Shown: positions 34,867 through 43,572 of the stretch, piece after piece
Position numbering within the stretch: the first letter of the stretch is position 1
Layout: the number at the start of each line of letters is the position of its first letter
Source: Nocardia ignorata NBRC 108230
GTDB lineage: Bacteria > Actinomycetota > Actinomycetes > Mycobacteriales > Mycobacteriaceae
Assembly: GCF_001612905.1 (NCBI RefSeq)
Contig: NZ_BDBI01000024.1
Location: forward strand, 62,001 to 126,000
Reading direction: 5' to 3'
Length of the DNA: 64,000 nt
Made by a program: the position numbers and the translations under genes
Notes under the pieces: model-generated
Seen by the model: the letters and a program-made list of their open reading frames with translations, nothing else
Told to the model about the DNA's origin: nothing
Databases searched by the model: none

Positions 34867-35745
34867 ATGTTCCATCCGGGTGAGCTGGCCGTGCAGCAAC
34901 GCCTCGGCCAGGCCGGGATCGCCGATCGCGTCGGGCGTTCGATCCGCACCGGGATCCCGGCCGTCGCCGCGGACTTCCTCGCCGAGCAACCGATGGTCGT
35001 CCTCGCGGCGGCCGACGCGGCCGGGCGGCTGTGGGCGAGCCCGCTCACCGGACCCGCCGGATTCGTCCACGCGATCGACGACACCACCATCGACATCGCC
35101 GCGCTACCCGGTGATGACGACCCCTTGCTCGACGCGCTGACCGGCGATATCGCGGTCGGGATGATCGCCGTGCAGGCGCAGCGGCGGCGCCGGATGCGCG
35201 TCAACGGGACCGCGCGGCCGCGGCCCGGTGGAGTGCGGATCAGCACCGAACAGGTGTACGCGAACTGCCCGAAATACATCTCACGCCGAGAGATCCGCGC
35301 TGTGTCGGCCGGGCAGGCCGGTCCGGCGCGGCAGGGCACGGAACTCACCGCCGAGCAGGGGACGATGATCGCCGCCGCCGACACCTTCTTCGTCGCCACC
35401 GCCGACGCCGACGGGCACGCCGATGCCTCCCATCGCGGCGGCAACCCCGGCTTCCTCGAGCTGCTGTCGCCGACCCGGCTGCGCTGGCCGGACTATCGCG
35501 GCAACTCGATGTTCATGACCCTCGGCAACCTCGCCGTGCACTCGCGGTGCGGATTGCTGATCGCCGACTGGTCGACCGGTACGCTGCTGCAGCTCACCGG
35601 CCGGGCCGAAATCGTCTGGGACACCGCCGATCTCACCACCGGTGCGCAATGCGCCGTCGACTACACCGTCGAGCGGGTGATCGAACGCCCCGGCGCGCTC
35701 CCGCTGCGCTTCGGCGCACCCGAACTGTCACCGCACAACCCTTGA
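34867..35745 (+). CDS. Pyridoxamine-5'-phosphate-oxidase-like flavoprotein
   Basis: 292 residues: two split-barrel modules (MVVLAAADAAGRLWASPLTG and TFFVATADADGHADASHRGG) as in flavin-dependent PNPOx-like proteins of about 290 residues. FMN or F420 is the likely cofactor. YANCPKYISRRE is a conserved block of this subfamily. It starts 9 bases after the VOC gene and belongs to the same operon. Confidence 0.85.
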   Translation: MFHPGELAVQQRLGQAGIADRVGRSIRTGIPAVAADFLAEQPMVVLAAADAAGRLWASPLTGPAGFVHAIDDTTIDIAALPGDDDPLLDALTGDIAVGMIAVQAQRRRRMRVNGTARPRPGGVRISTEQVYANCPKYISRREIRAVSAGQAGPARQGTELTAEQGTMIAAADTFFVATADADGHADASHRGGNPGFLELLSPTRLRWPDYRGNSMFMTLGNLAVHSRCGLLIADWSTGTLLQLTGRAEIVWDTADLTTGAQCAVDYTVERVIERPGALPLRFGAPELSPHNP

Positions 35746-35756
35746 AAGGCGACACC

Positions 35757-36206
35757 GTGCGACCACCGCTGCCTCCCTTCGACCTCGACTCCGCCCGCGC
35801 CAAGGTGCGGGCCGCCGAAAACGCCTGGAACACCCGTGACCCCGAGCGGGTAGCCGCCGCGTACACCGAGGATTCGGTGTGGCGCAACCGCGACGAGTTC
35901 TTCACCGGCCACGCCGCGATCGTCGAGTTCCTCACCCGCAAATGGGCCACCGAGAACGGCTACGCACTGCGCAAGGATCTGTGGGCCTTCCACGACAACC
36001 GCATCGCCGTGCGCTTCCAGTACGAATGGCACGACGACACCGGACAGTGGTGGCGCAGCTACGGCAACGAACAGTGGGAGTTCGCGCCCGACGGGCGGAT
36101 GTCCCGGCGTGAGGCGAGCATCAACGATGTGCGCATCGAACAGTCGCAACGACGGATCCTCGGGCCGCGTGCCGAGGGTGACGAATCGGTGCTGCCGCAG
36201 CACTGA
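35757..36206 (+). CDS. NTF2-like protein of DUF1348 family
   Basis: 149 residues: RAAENAWNTRDPERVAAAYT, SVWRNRDEFFTGHAAIVEFL, then VRFQYEWHDDTGQWWRSYGN, the DUF1348 signature of SnoaL/NTF2-fold proteins. The fold makes a hydrophobic pocket, and the catalytic role is unknown. GTG 35757 follows AAAGG by 8 bases. It is the last gene of the VOC/PNPOx operon, 11 bases after the PNPOx stop. Confidence 0.85.
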   Translation: MRPPLPPFDLDSARAKVRAAENAWNTRDPERVAAAYTEDSVWRNRDEFFTGHAAIVEFLTRKWATENGYALRKDLWAFHDNRIAVRFQYEWHDDTGQWWRSYGNEQWEFAPDGRMSRREASINDVRIEQSQRRILGPRAEGDESVLPQH

Positions 36207-36238
36207 CGACGGTCGTGGCGTGTTTGCGGGCGCGTCGC

Positions 36239-36266
36239 TTGACTCGAAAGAGTGTTCGACTAATCT
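36239..36266 (+). promoter_or_regulatory. recA promoter with internal SOS box
   Basis: TTGACT (36239-36244) and TAATCT (36261-36266) form a promoter with a 16-base spacer. TCGAAAGAGTGTTCGA (36244-36259) matches the actinobacterial LexA consensus TCGAAC-N4-GTTCGA except for one base, and it fills the spacer. LexA binding here would block polymerase directly. Confidence 0.8.
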
Positions 36267-36346
36267 GGGCGACAGAACTTGTCGGTGCCGCCCTCTACTG
36301 TGGGCGCCAACCAGAGAGACACTCACCTCGAGAAGGGGACCACATC

Positions 36347-37384
36347 ATGGCACCGCAGGCCTACGATCGCGACAAAGCGCTGGAACTGGCGCTGGCTCAG
36401 GTGGAGAAGAGCTTCGGCAAGGGCGCGGTCATGCGCCTGGGCGAAGAGGCCCGCCAGCCCATCTCCGTCATCCCGACCGGCTCCATCGCCCTCGACGTCG
36501 CGCTCGGGATCGGCGGGTTGCCGCGCGGTCGCGTCGTCGAGATCTACGGCCCGGAATCCTCGGGTAAGACCACCGTCGCGCTGCACGCGGTGGCCAATGC
36601 CCAGGCCGCGGGCGGTGTCGCCGCCTTCATCGACGCCGAGCACGCGCTCGATCCCGACTACGCCCGCAAGCTGGGCGTCGACACCGACGCACTGCTCGTC
36701 TCCCAGCCCGACACCGGTGAGCAGGCCCTCGAGATCGCCGACATGCTCGTGCGCTCGGGTGCCATCGACATCATCGTCATCGACTCGGTCGCGGCCCTGG
36801 TGCCGCGCGCCGAGATCGAGGGCGAGATGGGCGACAGCCACGTCGGCCTGCAGGCCCGCCTGATGAGCCAGGCGCTGCGCAAGATGACCGGCGCGCTGAG
36901 CACCTCGGGCACCACCGCCATCTTCATCAACCAGCTGCGCGAGAAGATCGGCGTGATGTTCGGTTCGCCCGAGACCACCACCGGTGGTAAGGCGCTCAAG
37001 TTCTACGCCTCGGTGCGCCTGGACGTGCGCCGCATCGAAACCCTCAAGGACGGCAGCGACGCGGTCGGTAACCGCACCCGCGTGAAGGTCGTCAAGAACA
37101 AGGTGAGCCCGCCGTTCAAGCAGGCCGAGTTCGACATCCTCTACGGGCAGGGCATCTCCAAGGAGGGCTCGCTCATCGACATGGGTGTCGAGCACGGCTT
37201 CATCCGCAAGTCCGGCTCCTGGTACACCTACGAGGGCGACCAGCTGGGCCAGGGCAAGGAGAACGCCCGCAAGTTCCTGCTGGAGAACACCGATGTGCGC
37301 GACGAGATCGAGAAGAAGATCAAGGAAAAGCTCGGCATCGGCGCGGATCTGACCGCCGAGGCCGACGCACCCGCCGACTTCTGA
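36347..37384 (+). CDS. recA: Recombinase RecA
   Basis: 345 residues. It carries out strand exchange and activates LexA self-cleavage. Walker A is GPESSGKTT, Walker B is IDIIVIDSVAALVPRAEIEG (hydrophobic strand ending in Asp), and the L2 loop GVMFGSPETTTGGKAL is intact. Unlike M. tuberculosis RecA there is no intein. The translation start MAPQAYDRDKALELAL follows AGAAGGGG. recX begins 4 bases after the stop. Confidence 0.98.
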   Translation: MAPQAYDRDKALELALAQVEKSFGKGAVMRLGEEARQPISVIPTGSIALDVALGIGGLPRGRVVEIYGPESSGKTTVALHAVANAQAAGGVAAFIDAEHALDPDYARKLGVDTDALLVSQPDTGEQALEIADMLVRSGAIDIIVIDSVAALVPRAEIEGEMGDSHVGLQARLMSQALRKMTGALSTSGTTAIFINQLREKIGVMFGSPETTTGGKALKFYASVRLDVRRIETLKDGSDAVGNRTRVKVVKNKVSPPFKQAEFDILYGQGISKEGSLIDMGVEHGFIRKSGSWYTYEGDQLGQGKENARKFLLENTDVRDEIEKKIKEKLGIGADLTAEADAPADF

Positions 37385-37388
37385 GCCG

Positions 37389-38684
37389 ATGCGCACGCCG
37401 AACCCCGGCCGGGCGCGCCGTGACCCGGCCGATCCGGTCGAGGACATGCGACGTCAGCTGGCTCGCCTCGGTATCGAGGTGCAACCGCAGTCGCTGACGT
37501 CCGAGGTGACGCGCGAACCGGGGTCGGCCACCGAACTCGCCCCGGCGGCTCGTGCAGAACGAGCCGCCTCGGGCGCGAAGGGAATTCGGTCGGGTGCGGG
37601 CGATCCGCAGCGCGCGCACCCGACCGGATTCACCGAAGAACACAATCGGACCGATTTCGCCCCGCGAACCGGTGTTGATCATGAAGAGTGGGGGAGCGGG
37701 GCGGCGACGCCCCGCCGCGCCCGGCGTTCTCGCCGATCCACGCGGCGCGACACAGACTCCCTGTCGACCGTCGTCGGTGGTGACGACGGGCGGCAGGTGG
37801 ATCCGGTGGCGGCCGGATCCCCACCGGGAGAGCCCGAGAGGCGAGCCGGCACACGCCGGCTCGCCCCGGGTGACCGGCCCGGAGCCACCGTGGAACAAGC
37901 CAAGGACGCCTGCCTGCGGTTGCTGGCCGTGCGGGCCCGCAGCCGCGCCGAACTGGAGAAACGGCTCGGCGAGAAGGGTTTCCGGCTCGAGGTCACCGCA
38001 GCGGCCATCGACCGGCTCACCGAAGTGGGCCTCGTCGACGACAGCTCCTTCGCCGAACAGTGGGTACACGCCCGCCACACCTACTCCGGCAAAGGAAAGA
38101 AAGCGCTCCAGCGCGAACTGCGCGACAAAGGGGTAGCCCCTACCGACGCCGAACAGGCATTGTCGATGGTCTCCGACGACGCCGAACGTGACCGCGCCAC
38201 CGATCTGGTTCGCCGTAAGCTGCGCACCCTGCCCCGAGACTTGGGCCGTGACAAGGCGGTTCGCCGCCTGGTCGGCATGCTGGCCCGTCGGGGCTACGAC
38301 CAGTCCACCGCCTTCGCTGTCGTCACCACGGAACTCGATGCCGCAGGATTCGCCCGAACCTCGTCCACCGGCACCGATCGCAGCGCGAACCACGACGGCG
38401 CCGAGCAGCCCGACACCGACGACGGCCGCGCCCGGCAGGCCCGGGCCGACAGTGCCCGAGAACCCTCCCGCGGCACCGCCGCCCCCGCACGCCGCCCCCG
38501 TCCGGAGCCCGGCGACGACGAAGCCGCCGCCGACCTGGTCCGCCGCAAACTCCGCACCACACCCCCCGACCTCGACCGAACCAAACTCACCCGCCGCCTC
38601 GTCGACATGCTCGCCCGCCGCGGCTACAACCCCTCCACCGCCTACGCCGTGGTGAAAGCGGAACTGGCCGAAGCGGGTCGATGA
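37389..38684 (+). CDS. recX: RecX regulatory protein with duplicated C-terminal repeat and long N-terminal extension
   Basis: 431 residues, more than twice the usual RecX length of about 150-200. Residues 1-165 are disordered, rich in Arg, Ala and Gly. The RecX core starts at VEQAKDACLRLLAVRARSRA (residue 168). The third helical repeat (residues 266-320) occurs again at 376-430, about 70% identical over 50 aligned positions by hand count. A linker of about 55 residues rich in Arg, Asp and Ala lies between. RecX caps RecA filaments; a fourth module may bind an additional RecA protomer. Confidence 0.9.
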   Translation: MRTPNPGRARRDPADPVEDMRRQLARLGIEVQPQSLTSEVTREPGSATELAPAARAERAASGAKGIRSGAGDPQRAHPTGFTEEHNRTDFAPRTGVDHEEWGSGAATPRRARRSRRSTRRDTDSLSTVVGGDDGRQVDPVAAGSPPGEPERRAGTRRLAPGDRPGATVEQAKDACLRLLAVRARSRAELEKRLGEKGFRLEVTAAAIDRLTEVGLVDDSSFAEQWVHARHTYSGKGKKALQRELRDKGVAPTDAEQALSMVSDDAERDRATDLVRRKLRTLPRDLGRDKAVRRLVGMLARRGYDQSTAFAVVTTELDAAGFARTSSTGTDRSANHDGAEQPDTDDGRARQARADSAREPSRGTAAPARRPRPEPGDDEAAADLVRRKLRTTPPDLDRTKLTRRLVDMLARRGYNPSTAYAVVKAELAEAGR

Positions 38685-38890
38685 TTCGGTCGTCCTCATG
38701 ATCCGGGGTCGGGAACCGGAACGGCCACGGCTGTCGGGGTGGAGCGTTAGCATGAGGCGGAAGTGAAACGCGGGTCCGCGCAGGTGGATTCGGGTGCTTG
38801 GTGGCCCGAGGGTGTGGGACGAGTGGTTTCGCCCGGGTTGTGGGTGGGCATCTTGGGGCAGGGCCCGTTGGGCCGCCGGACGATGGGGAG

Positions 38891-39550
38891 GTGGGGATCC
38901 TGGACGCACTGTGGTCGTTCGTGGTGAACCGGCGTGAGCAGTTGCTGGTCGATTCGTATCTGCATGTGTCGGCGGTGGTGCAGTCCCTGCTGCTGGCGAC
39001 GGTGATCGCTGTGCTCGTGGGCATCCTGGTCTACCGGAGTCCGCTCGGATCGGCGGCGGCGACCGCGACGGCGGGCGCGATTCTCACCGTGCCGTCGTTC
39101 GCGCTGCTCGGGCTGCTGATCCCGTTCCTCGGGCTCGGCGTGGCACCGACCATCGTCGCGCTGGTCCTCTACGCGCTGTTGCCGATTCTGCGCAACACCG
39201 TGCTCGGGTTGTCCGCCGTCGACCCGGCCGCCGTCGATGCCGCACGTGGCGTCGGGATGGGCCGGTGGCAGTTGCTCACCAGGATCGAACTGCCGCTGGC
39301 ATGGCCGTCGATCCTCACCGGCATGCGGGTGAGCGCCCAGATGATCATGGGCATCCTCGCGCTCGCGGCCTACGCGAAAGGCCCGGGGCTCGGCAACCTG
39401 ATCTTCTCCGGGCTCGCGCGCCTCGGCAGTCCCAATGCGGTGCCGCAGGCGCTCACCGGCACCATCCTCATCGTCGTGCTCGCACTCGCGCTCGACGGCG
39501 TCCTGGTTCTGCTCGGACGGTTCACCATCTCGAGGGGTATTCGTGACTGA
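38891..39550 (+). CDS. OpuC-type osmoprotectant ABC transporter permease
   Basis: About 219 residues with five or six membrane segments and the BPD permease loop AARGVGMGRWQLLTRIELPL (EAA motif). It is a homologue of OpuCB/OpuCD, importing glycine betaine, choline or related compounds. The start is uncertain: GTG 38891 is used, but the frame is open to 38798 and the ribosome site is poor. The 206 bases between recX and this gene contain a TAGCAT box (38748-38753) that may be the promoter. Confidence 0.8.
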   Translation: MGILDALWSFVVNRREQLLVDSYLHVSAVVQSLLLATVIAVLVGILVYRSPLGSAAATATAGAILTVPSFALLGLLIPFLGLGVAPTIVALVLYALLPILRNTVLGLSAVDPAAVDAARGVGMGRWQLLTRIELPLAWPSILTGMRVSAQMIMGILALAAYAKGPGLGNLIFSGLARLGSPNAVPQALTGTILIVVLALALDGVLVLLGRFTISRGIRD

Positions 39551-40712
39551 CACCAGCACCGCCGAAACCGGCGCCGCCACCGCCGTTTCCGGGGTGGAGA
39601 TCGTCCTGGACCGGGTGACCAAACGGTATCCGGAGCAGCCGGACCCCGCGGTCGAAGAGGTGAGCATGACGATTCCCGCCGGGGAGATCGTCGTCCTCGT
39701 CGGCCCGTCCGGCTGTGGCAAGACCACAACCATGCGGATGATCAACCGCCTCATCGAATCGACCTCGGGCACCATCACCATCGGTGGCCGCGACGCGCTC
39801 GCCATCGACGCCGACGAATTGCGCCGTGGCATCGGCTATTCCATCCAGCAGGCCGGGCTGTTCCCGCACATGACAGTCGCCAAGAACATCGCGACGGTGC
39901 CAGGTCTGCTCGGCTGGGACCGGCGCCGCGTCGCGGCCCGTACCGACGAAATGCTCGATCTCGTAGGCCTCGATCCCGACACCTATCGTGACCGCTACCC
40001 GCGCCAGCTCTCCGGCGGCCAGCAGCAGCGCGTCGGAGTCGCACGGGCGCTGGCAGCCGACCCGCCGGTACTGCTGATGGACGAACCGTTCGGCGCCGTC
40101 GACCCCATCACCCGCGCCCTGCTGCAGGACGAATTGCTGCGCCTGCAGGGCGAACTCGGCAAGACGATCGTGTTCGTCACCCACGATTTCGGTGAGGCGG
40201 TGAAACTGGGCGACCGCATCGCGGTGCTCGGCGACCGCTCCCGCATCCTGCAGTACGACACCCCCGCCGCGATCCTGGCCGCCCCCGCCGACGACACGGT
40301 CGCGGGCTTCGTCGGCGCCACCGCCACCATCGACCGCCTCGGCCTCGCGGTCCTCGCCGACCTCGACCTCGACCAGGGCGTCGCCGTCACCGAGGGCACC
40401 GGCCCCACGGCACTGGCCGCCGCGCTGCACGACGCGGATCGCACCTGGGGAATCGTCCTCGACCCTCAGCGTCGCCCACTGCGCCGGGTATCCAGAGATG
40501 AATCAGCACAAGCGGATTCGCTGACCACCGCAGGCACGCCCATCGGCACGACCCTGCCTGCCGATGCCACTCTCCAAGACGCCCTCGCCGCCCTGCTCAC
40601 CGAGCGCACCGCCTCGGCGATCGTCCTCGACGCGAGCGGCGGTTACGCCGGAGTCGTCACCGTCGACACCCTCATCGACCACTTGGCCACCTCGGGGAAG
40701 GCGTCGTCATGA
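39543..40712 (+). CDS. OpuC-type ATP-binding protein with C-terminal CBS region
   Basis: 389 residues from GTG 39543, overlapping the permease stop by 8 bases. Walker A is GPSGCGKTT, the signature is LSGGQQQRVGVARAL, and Walker B is VLLMDEPFGAVDP. It has the ProV/OpuCA hallmark FPHMTVAKNIATVPGLLGW. Residues 260-389 resemble CBS domains, known to sense ionic strength in OpuA, ending ASGGYAGVVTVDTLIDHL. It energises the two permeases on either side. Confidence 0.9.
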   Translation: MTDTSTAETGAATAVSGVEIVLDRVTKRYPEQPDPAVEEVSMTIPAGEIVVLVGPSGCGKTTTMRMINRLIESTSGTITIGGRDALAIDADELRRGIGYSIQQAGLFPHMTVAKNIATVPGLLGWDRRRVAARTDEMLDLVGLDPDTYRDRYPRQLSGGQQQRVGVARALAADPPVLLMDEPFGAVDPITRALLQDELLRLQGELGKTIVFVTHDFGEAVKLGDRIAVLGDRSRILQYDTPAAILAAPADDTVAGFVGATATIDRLGLAVLADLDLDQGVAVTEGTGPTALAAALHDADRTWGIVLDPQRRPLRRVSRDESAQADSLTTAGTPIGTTLPADATLQDALAALLTERTASAIVLDASGGYAGVVTVDTLIDHLATSGKASS

Positions 40713-40779
40713 TGCCTTTACCTCGGAATCACCGATCGCCCTGGCGCACCCGAACTCTCGCTGCGGAACGGGTGGGCTC

Positions 40780-41583
40780 ATGGTGACCACGACTTCCTCC
40801 ACTCGTCCGGTCGTCGACCTGCCCGCCGCCGCCTCCGCACCCGCCACCCAGCGTCGCGCCGAAGTCCTGCGGTTGCTCGCCCAACCGGTGATCGTGCTGA
40901 TCCTCACCGCCGGTGTGCTGGTGTGGGCGTTCCGGCGTGAGCTCACCACGATTCAGCAGGCCAATATCAGTGTGGGCAATATCGCCGAGGTCACCTGGCA
41001 GCACGTGCTGATCACGGCGGCTGTGGTCGCGATCGTCGTCGTGATCGCGGTGCCGTTGGGCACGCTGCTCACCCGTCGCCGGTTCCGCCGTCTCGCACCG
41101 TTTTTCGTCGGGATCGCCAATATCGGGGCGGCGGCGCCCGCGATCGGGTTGATCGTGCTGTGCTACCTGCTCACCCGGACCACCGGGTTCTGGGTGGGTG
41201 TCGCGCCGATCGCGTTCTGCTCGCTGCTGCCGGTGTTGCGCAACACGATCCTCGGCTATCAGCAGGTGGACCCGGCTGTCATCGATGCCGGTCGCGGCCA
41301 GGGGATGTCGGCTGTGCAGGTGTTGCGGCGCATCGAGTTCCCGCTCGCCATTCCCTACATCCTCGCCGGGTTGCGCACGTCGCTGGTACTCGCCGTCGGC
41401 ACCGCGACGCTGTCGTTCATGGTGAGCGCGGGCGGTCTCGGCATCCTCATCGACACCGGCTACAAACTGCGCGACACCGTCACCCTGACGGTCGGCGCGG
41501 TGCTCGCGGTGGCACTTGCCCTGTTCGTCGACTGGCTCGGCGCGCTGGCCGAACAGTTTCTCGGGCCGAGGGGGCTGCGGTGA
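40780..41583 (+). CDS. OpuC-type second permease
   Basis: 267 residues with six membrane segments. The cytoplasmic EAA loop is DAGRGQGMSAVQVLRRIEFP. Compared with the first permease it has a longer N terminus. Two permeases, one ATPase and one binding lipoprotein form the complete OpuC-type importer. The stop overlaps the start of the binding-protein gene (GTGA). ATG 40780 is set by the first hydrophilic block before segment 1. Confidence 0.87.
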   Translation: MVTTTSSTRPVVDLPAAASAPATQRRAEVLRLLAQPVIVLILTAGVLVWAFRRELTTIQQANISVGNIAEVTWQHVLITAAVVAIVVVIAVPLGTLLTRRRFRRLAPFFVGIANIGAAAPAIGLIVLCYLLTRTTGFWVGVAPIAFCSLLPVLRNTILGYQQVDPAVIDAGRGQGMSAVQVLRRIEFPLAIPYILAGLRTSLVLAVGTATLSFMVSAGGLGILIDTGYKLRDTVTLTVGAVLAVALALFVDWLGALAEQFLGPRGLR

Positions 41584-42557
41584 GGAAGAGCAGATGGTTG
41601 CGTGGGCTGATCCCGGTCCTCGCGGTGGTGCTCGCCGGCTGCGGTCTGCAATCGGGCGGCTCGGTGCCGTTGCCGGTGGGGCCGGGCAGTATCACCCCGG
41701 TTCCGGAACTCGACGGTGTCGCGGTGACGGTGGGGTCCAAGGACTTCACCGAGGCCAATATCCTCGGCTACCTCATCGAATTCGCCCTCACCGCCGCAGG
41801 CGCGAATGTGCGTGACCTGACCAATATCCAGGGCTCCAACAGCCTGCGCGACGCGCAACTCAACGGCCAGATCGATATCGCCTACGACTACACCGGCACC
41901 GGCTGGATCAACTACCTCGGTAACGAGACCCCCGAACCCGACGAACGCAAACAGTTCGACCTCGTCCGCGACGCCGACCGCGCACAGCACGACATGGTGT
42001 GGGCGGCCATGGCACCGATGAACAACACCTACGCCCTGGTCACCAGCAGGCGCACCGCCGAGGAGACCGGCGTGCGCACCCTGTCGGACTACGCGAAACT
42101 GCTCGCCGCCGACCCGGCCGCGGCCGCCACCTGCGTGGGCACCGAGTTCAACGTCCGCCCCGACGGCTACCCGGGCCTGGCGCAGAAATACGGCATCGAC
42201 GCGGGCAGAGCGCAGAAACAGATCGTGCAGGACGCCCTGGTCTACCAGGCCACCGCCGACGCGAAACAGTGCCGCTTCGGCTCCGTCGCCGCCACCGACG
42301 GCCGCATTCCCGCCCTGGACCTGGTGCTGCTCGAAGACGACAAGGGCTTCTTCCCCAAGTACAACGCGGCTCTGGTGATGTACGGCCCGTTCGCCGACGC
42401 CAACCCCCGCGTGGTCGACATCATGGCGCCGATCTCGGCCCGGCTCACCAACGAGGTCATCACCGAACTCAACCGCCAGGTCGACATCGACGGTCGCGAA
42501 CCCGCCGACGTCGCCCGCGACTGGATGATCGCCGAGGGCCTCGTCACCGCAGGCTGA
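41580..42557 (+). CDS. OpuC-type substrate-binding lipoprotein
   Basis: 325 residues. The signal peptide GLIPVLAVVLAGC ends in lipobox LAGC, followed by a Gly/Pro-rich linker and an OpuAC-type domain with VTVGSKDFTEANILGYLIEF, IDIAYDYTGTGWINYLG and LVLLEDDKGFFPKYNAALV. These are the quaternary-ammonium-binding regions of OpuCC/ProX. It is anchored outside the membrane and delivers substrate to the two permeases. A compatible solute is the likely cargo. Confidence 0.88.
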   Translation: MRKSRWLRGLIPVLAVVLAGCGLQSGGSVPLPVGPGSITPVPELDGVAVTVGSKDFTEANILGYLIEFALTAAGANVRDLTNIQGSNSLRDAQLNGQIDIAYDYTGTGWINYLGNETPEPDERKQFDLVRDADRAQHDMVWAAMAPMNNTYALVTSRRTAEETGVRTLSDYAKLLAADPAAAATCVGTEFNVRPDGYPGLAQKYGIDAGRAQKQIVQDALVYQATADAKQCRFGSVAATDGRIPALDLVLLEDDKGFFPKYNAALVMYGPFADANPRVVDIMAPISARLTNEVITELNRQVDIDGREPADVARDWMIAEGLVTAG

Positions 42558-42664
42558 CCCGACCCGGCGCCCGGGCCGGACCACCTCCCCACGATGCCGA
42601 CCAGTCGGGCCATGATGGACGGTGGCTACACACCGGCACACCGACATCGCTGGGAGGAACACGC

Positions 42665-43525
42665 ATGACCATCGCATTCCGCAAGGTGACAGTTCTCGGA
42701 ACCGGCGTCCTCGGTTCCCAGATCGCGTTCCAGACCGCTTTCCACGGCTTCGACGTGACGTCCTACGACATCGACGACAAGGCGATCGCCGCCGCCCGCA
42801 CCCGGTTCGACGAACTGGCAAAGACCTACCAGGCCGAAGTGAGCGGAGCCGACGCCGCCAAGACCGAGGCGACGGCTGCGGGCATCACGCTGACGACCGA
42901 TCTGGCCGCCGCGGTCGCCGACGCAGACCTCGTCATCGAGGCGGTGCCGGAGGTGCTGTCCATCAAACGCGACCTGTACACGAAGCTGGGCGGCCTCGCC
43001 CCGGAACGCACGGTCTTCGCGACGAACTCCTCGACCCTGCTGCCGAGCGACATGGCCGGATTCACCGGGCGCGCCGACCGCTTCCTCGCCCTGCATTTCG
43101 CCAACCACGTGTGGAAGTTCAACACCGCCGAGGTGATGGGCACACCGGAGACCGACCCGGAGGTATTCGCCTCGGTCGTGAAGTTCGCCACCGACATCGG
43201 CATGGTACCCATCGAATTGCACAAGGAGAAGGCGGGTTACGTGCTCAACTCGCTGCTCGTCCCGTTCCTCAACGCCGGCATGGGGCTGGTCGCGGGCGGC
43301 TATGCCGAACCGAAGGCCGTCGACGAGACCTGGCGCATCGGTACCGGCGCACCGATGGGACCGATGCAGATCCTCGACATCGTCGGGCTCACCACGCCCT
43401 ACAACATCCTGACCAACGGCGGCCCGGAGGAGCAGAAGCTGGCCGACTGGCTGAAGCAGAACTACATCGACAAGGGCAAGCTCGGCCTGTCGACCGGTGA
43501 GGGCTTCTACCGCTACACCGAATGA
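42665..43525 (+). CDS. 3-hydroxyacyl-CoA dehydrogenase (NAD-binding type)
   Basis: 286 residues. The Rossmann motif VTVLGTGVLGSQIAFQTAFH is followed by LHFANHVWKFNTAEVMGT (catalytic His) and Glu in the ELHKEKAGYVLNSLLVPF region. It oxidises 3-hydroxyacyl-CoA with NAD+, as in fatty-acid or butanoyl metabolism. GGGAGGAA precedes ATG 42665. It is flanked by a strong terminator and is probably transcribed alone. Confidence 0.88.
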   Translation: MTIAFRKVTVLGTGVLGSQIAFQTAFHGFDVTSYDIDDKAIAAARTRFDELAKTYQAEVSGADAAKTEATAAGITLTTDLAAAVADADLVIEAVPEVLSIKRDLYTKLGGLAPERTVFATNSSTLLPSDMAGFTGRADRFLALHFANHVWKFNTAEVMGTPETDPEVFASVVKFATDIGMVPIELHKEKAGYVLNSLLVPFLNAGMGLVAGGYAEPKAVDETWRIGTGAPMGPMQILDIVGLTTPYNILTNGGPEEQKLADWLKQNYIDKGKLGLSTGEGFYRYTE

Positions 43526-43532
43526 AGCGAGC

Positions 43533-43558
43533 GGGGCCCGGTCGAAGGACCGGGCCCC
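43533..43558. terminator. Hairpin terminator between convergent genes
   Basis: GGGGCCCGGTC (43533-43543) and GACCGGGCCCC (43548-43558) pair over 11 bp around the loop GAAG. The position between the 3-hydroxyacyl-CoA dehydrogenase and gluD genes supports bidirectional termination. Confidence 0.8.
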
Positions 43559-43572
43559 GTCGGATACCGGGC

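Noticed and set aside
36347..37384. Intein in recA, as in M. tuberculosis
   Set aside because: The frame is a plain 345-residue RecA with no insertion.
38763..38930. 54-codon ORF starting after the TAGCAT box upstream of the OpuC operon
   Set aside because: It overlaps the permease start in another frame, is Trp/Gly-rich without family features and has no independent support.
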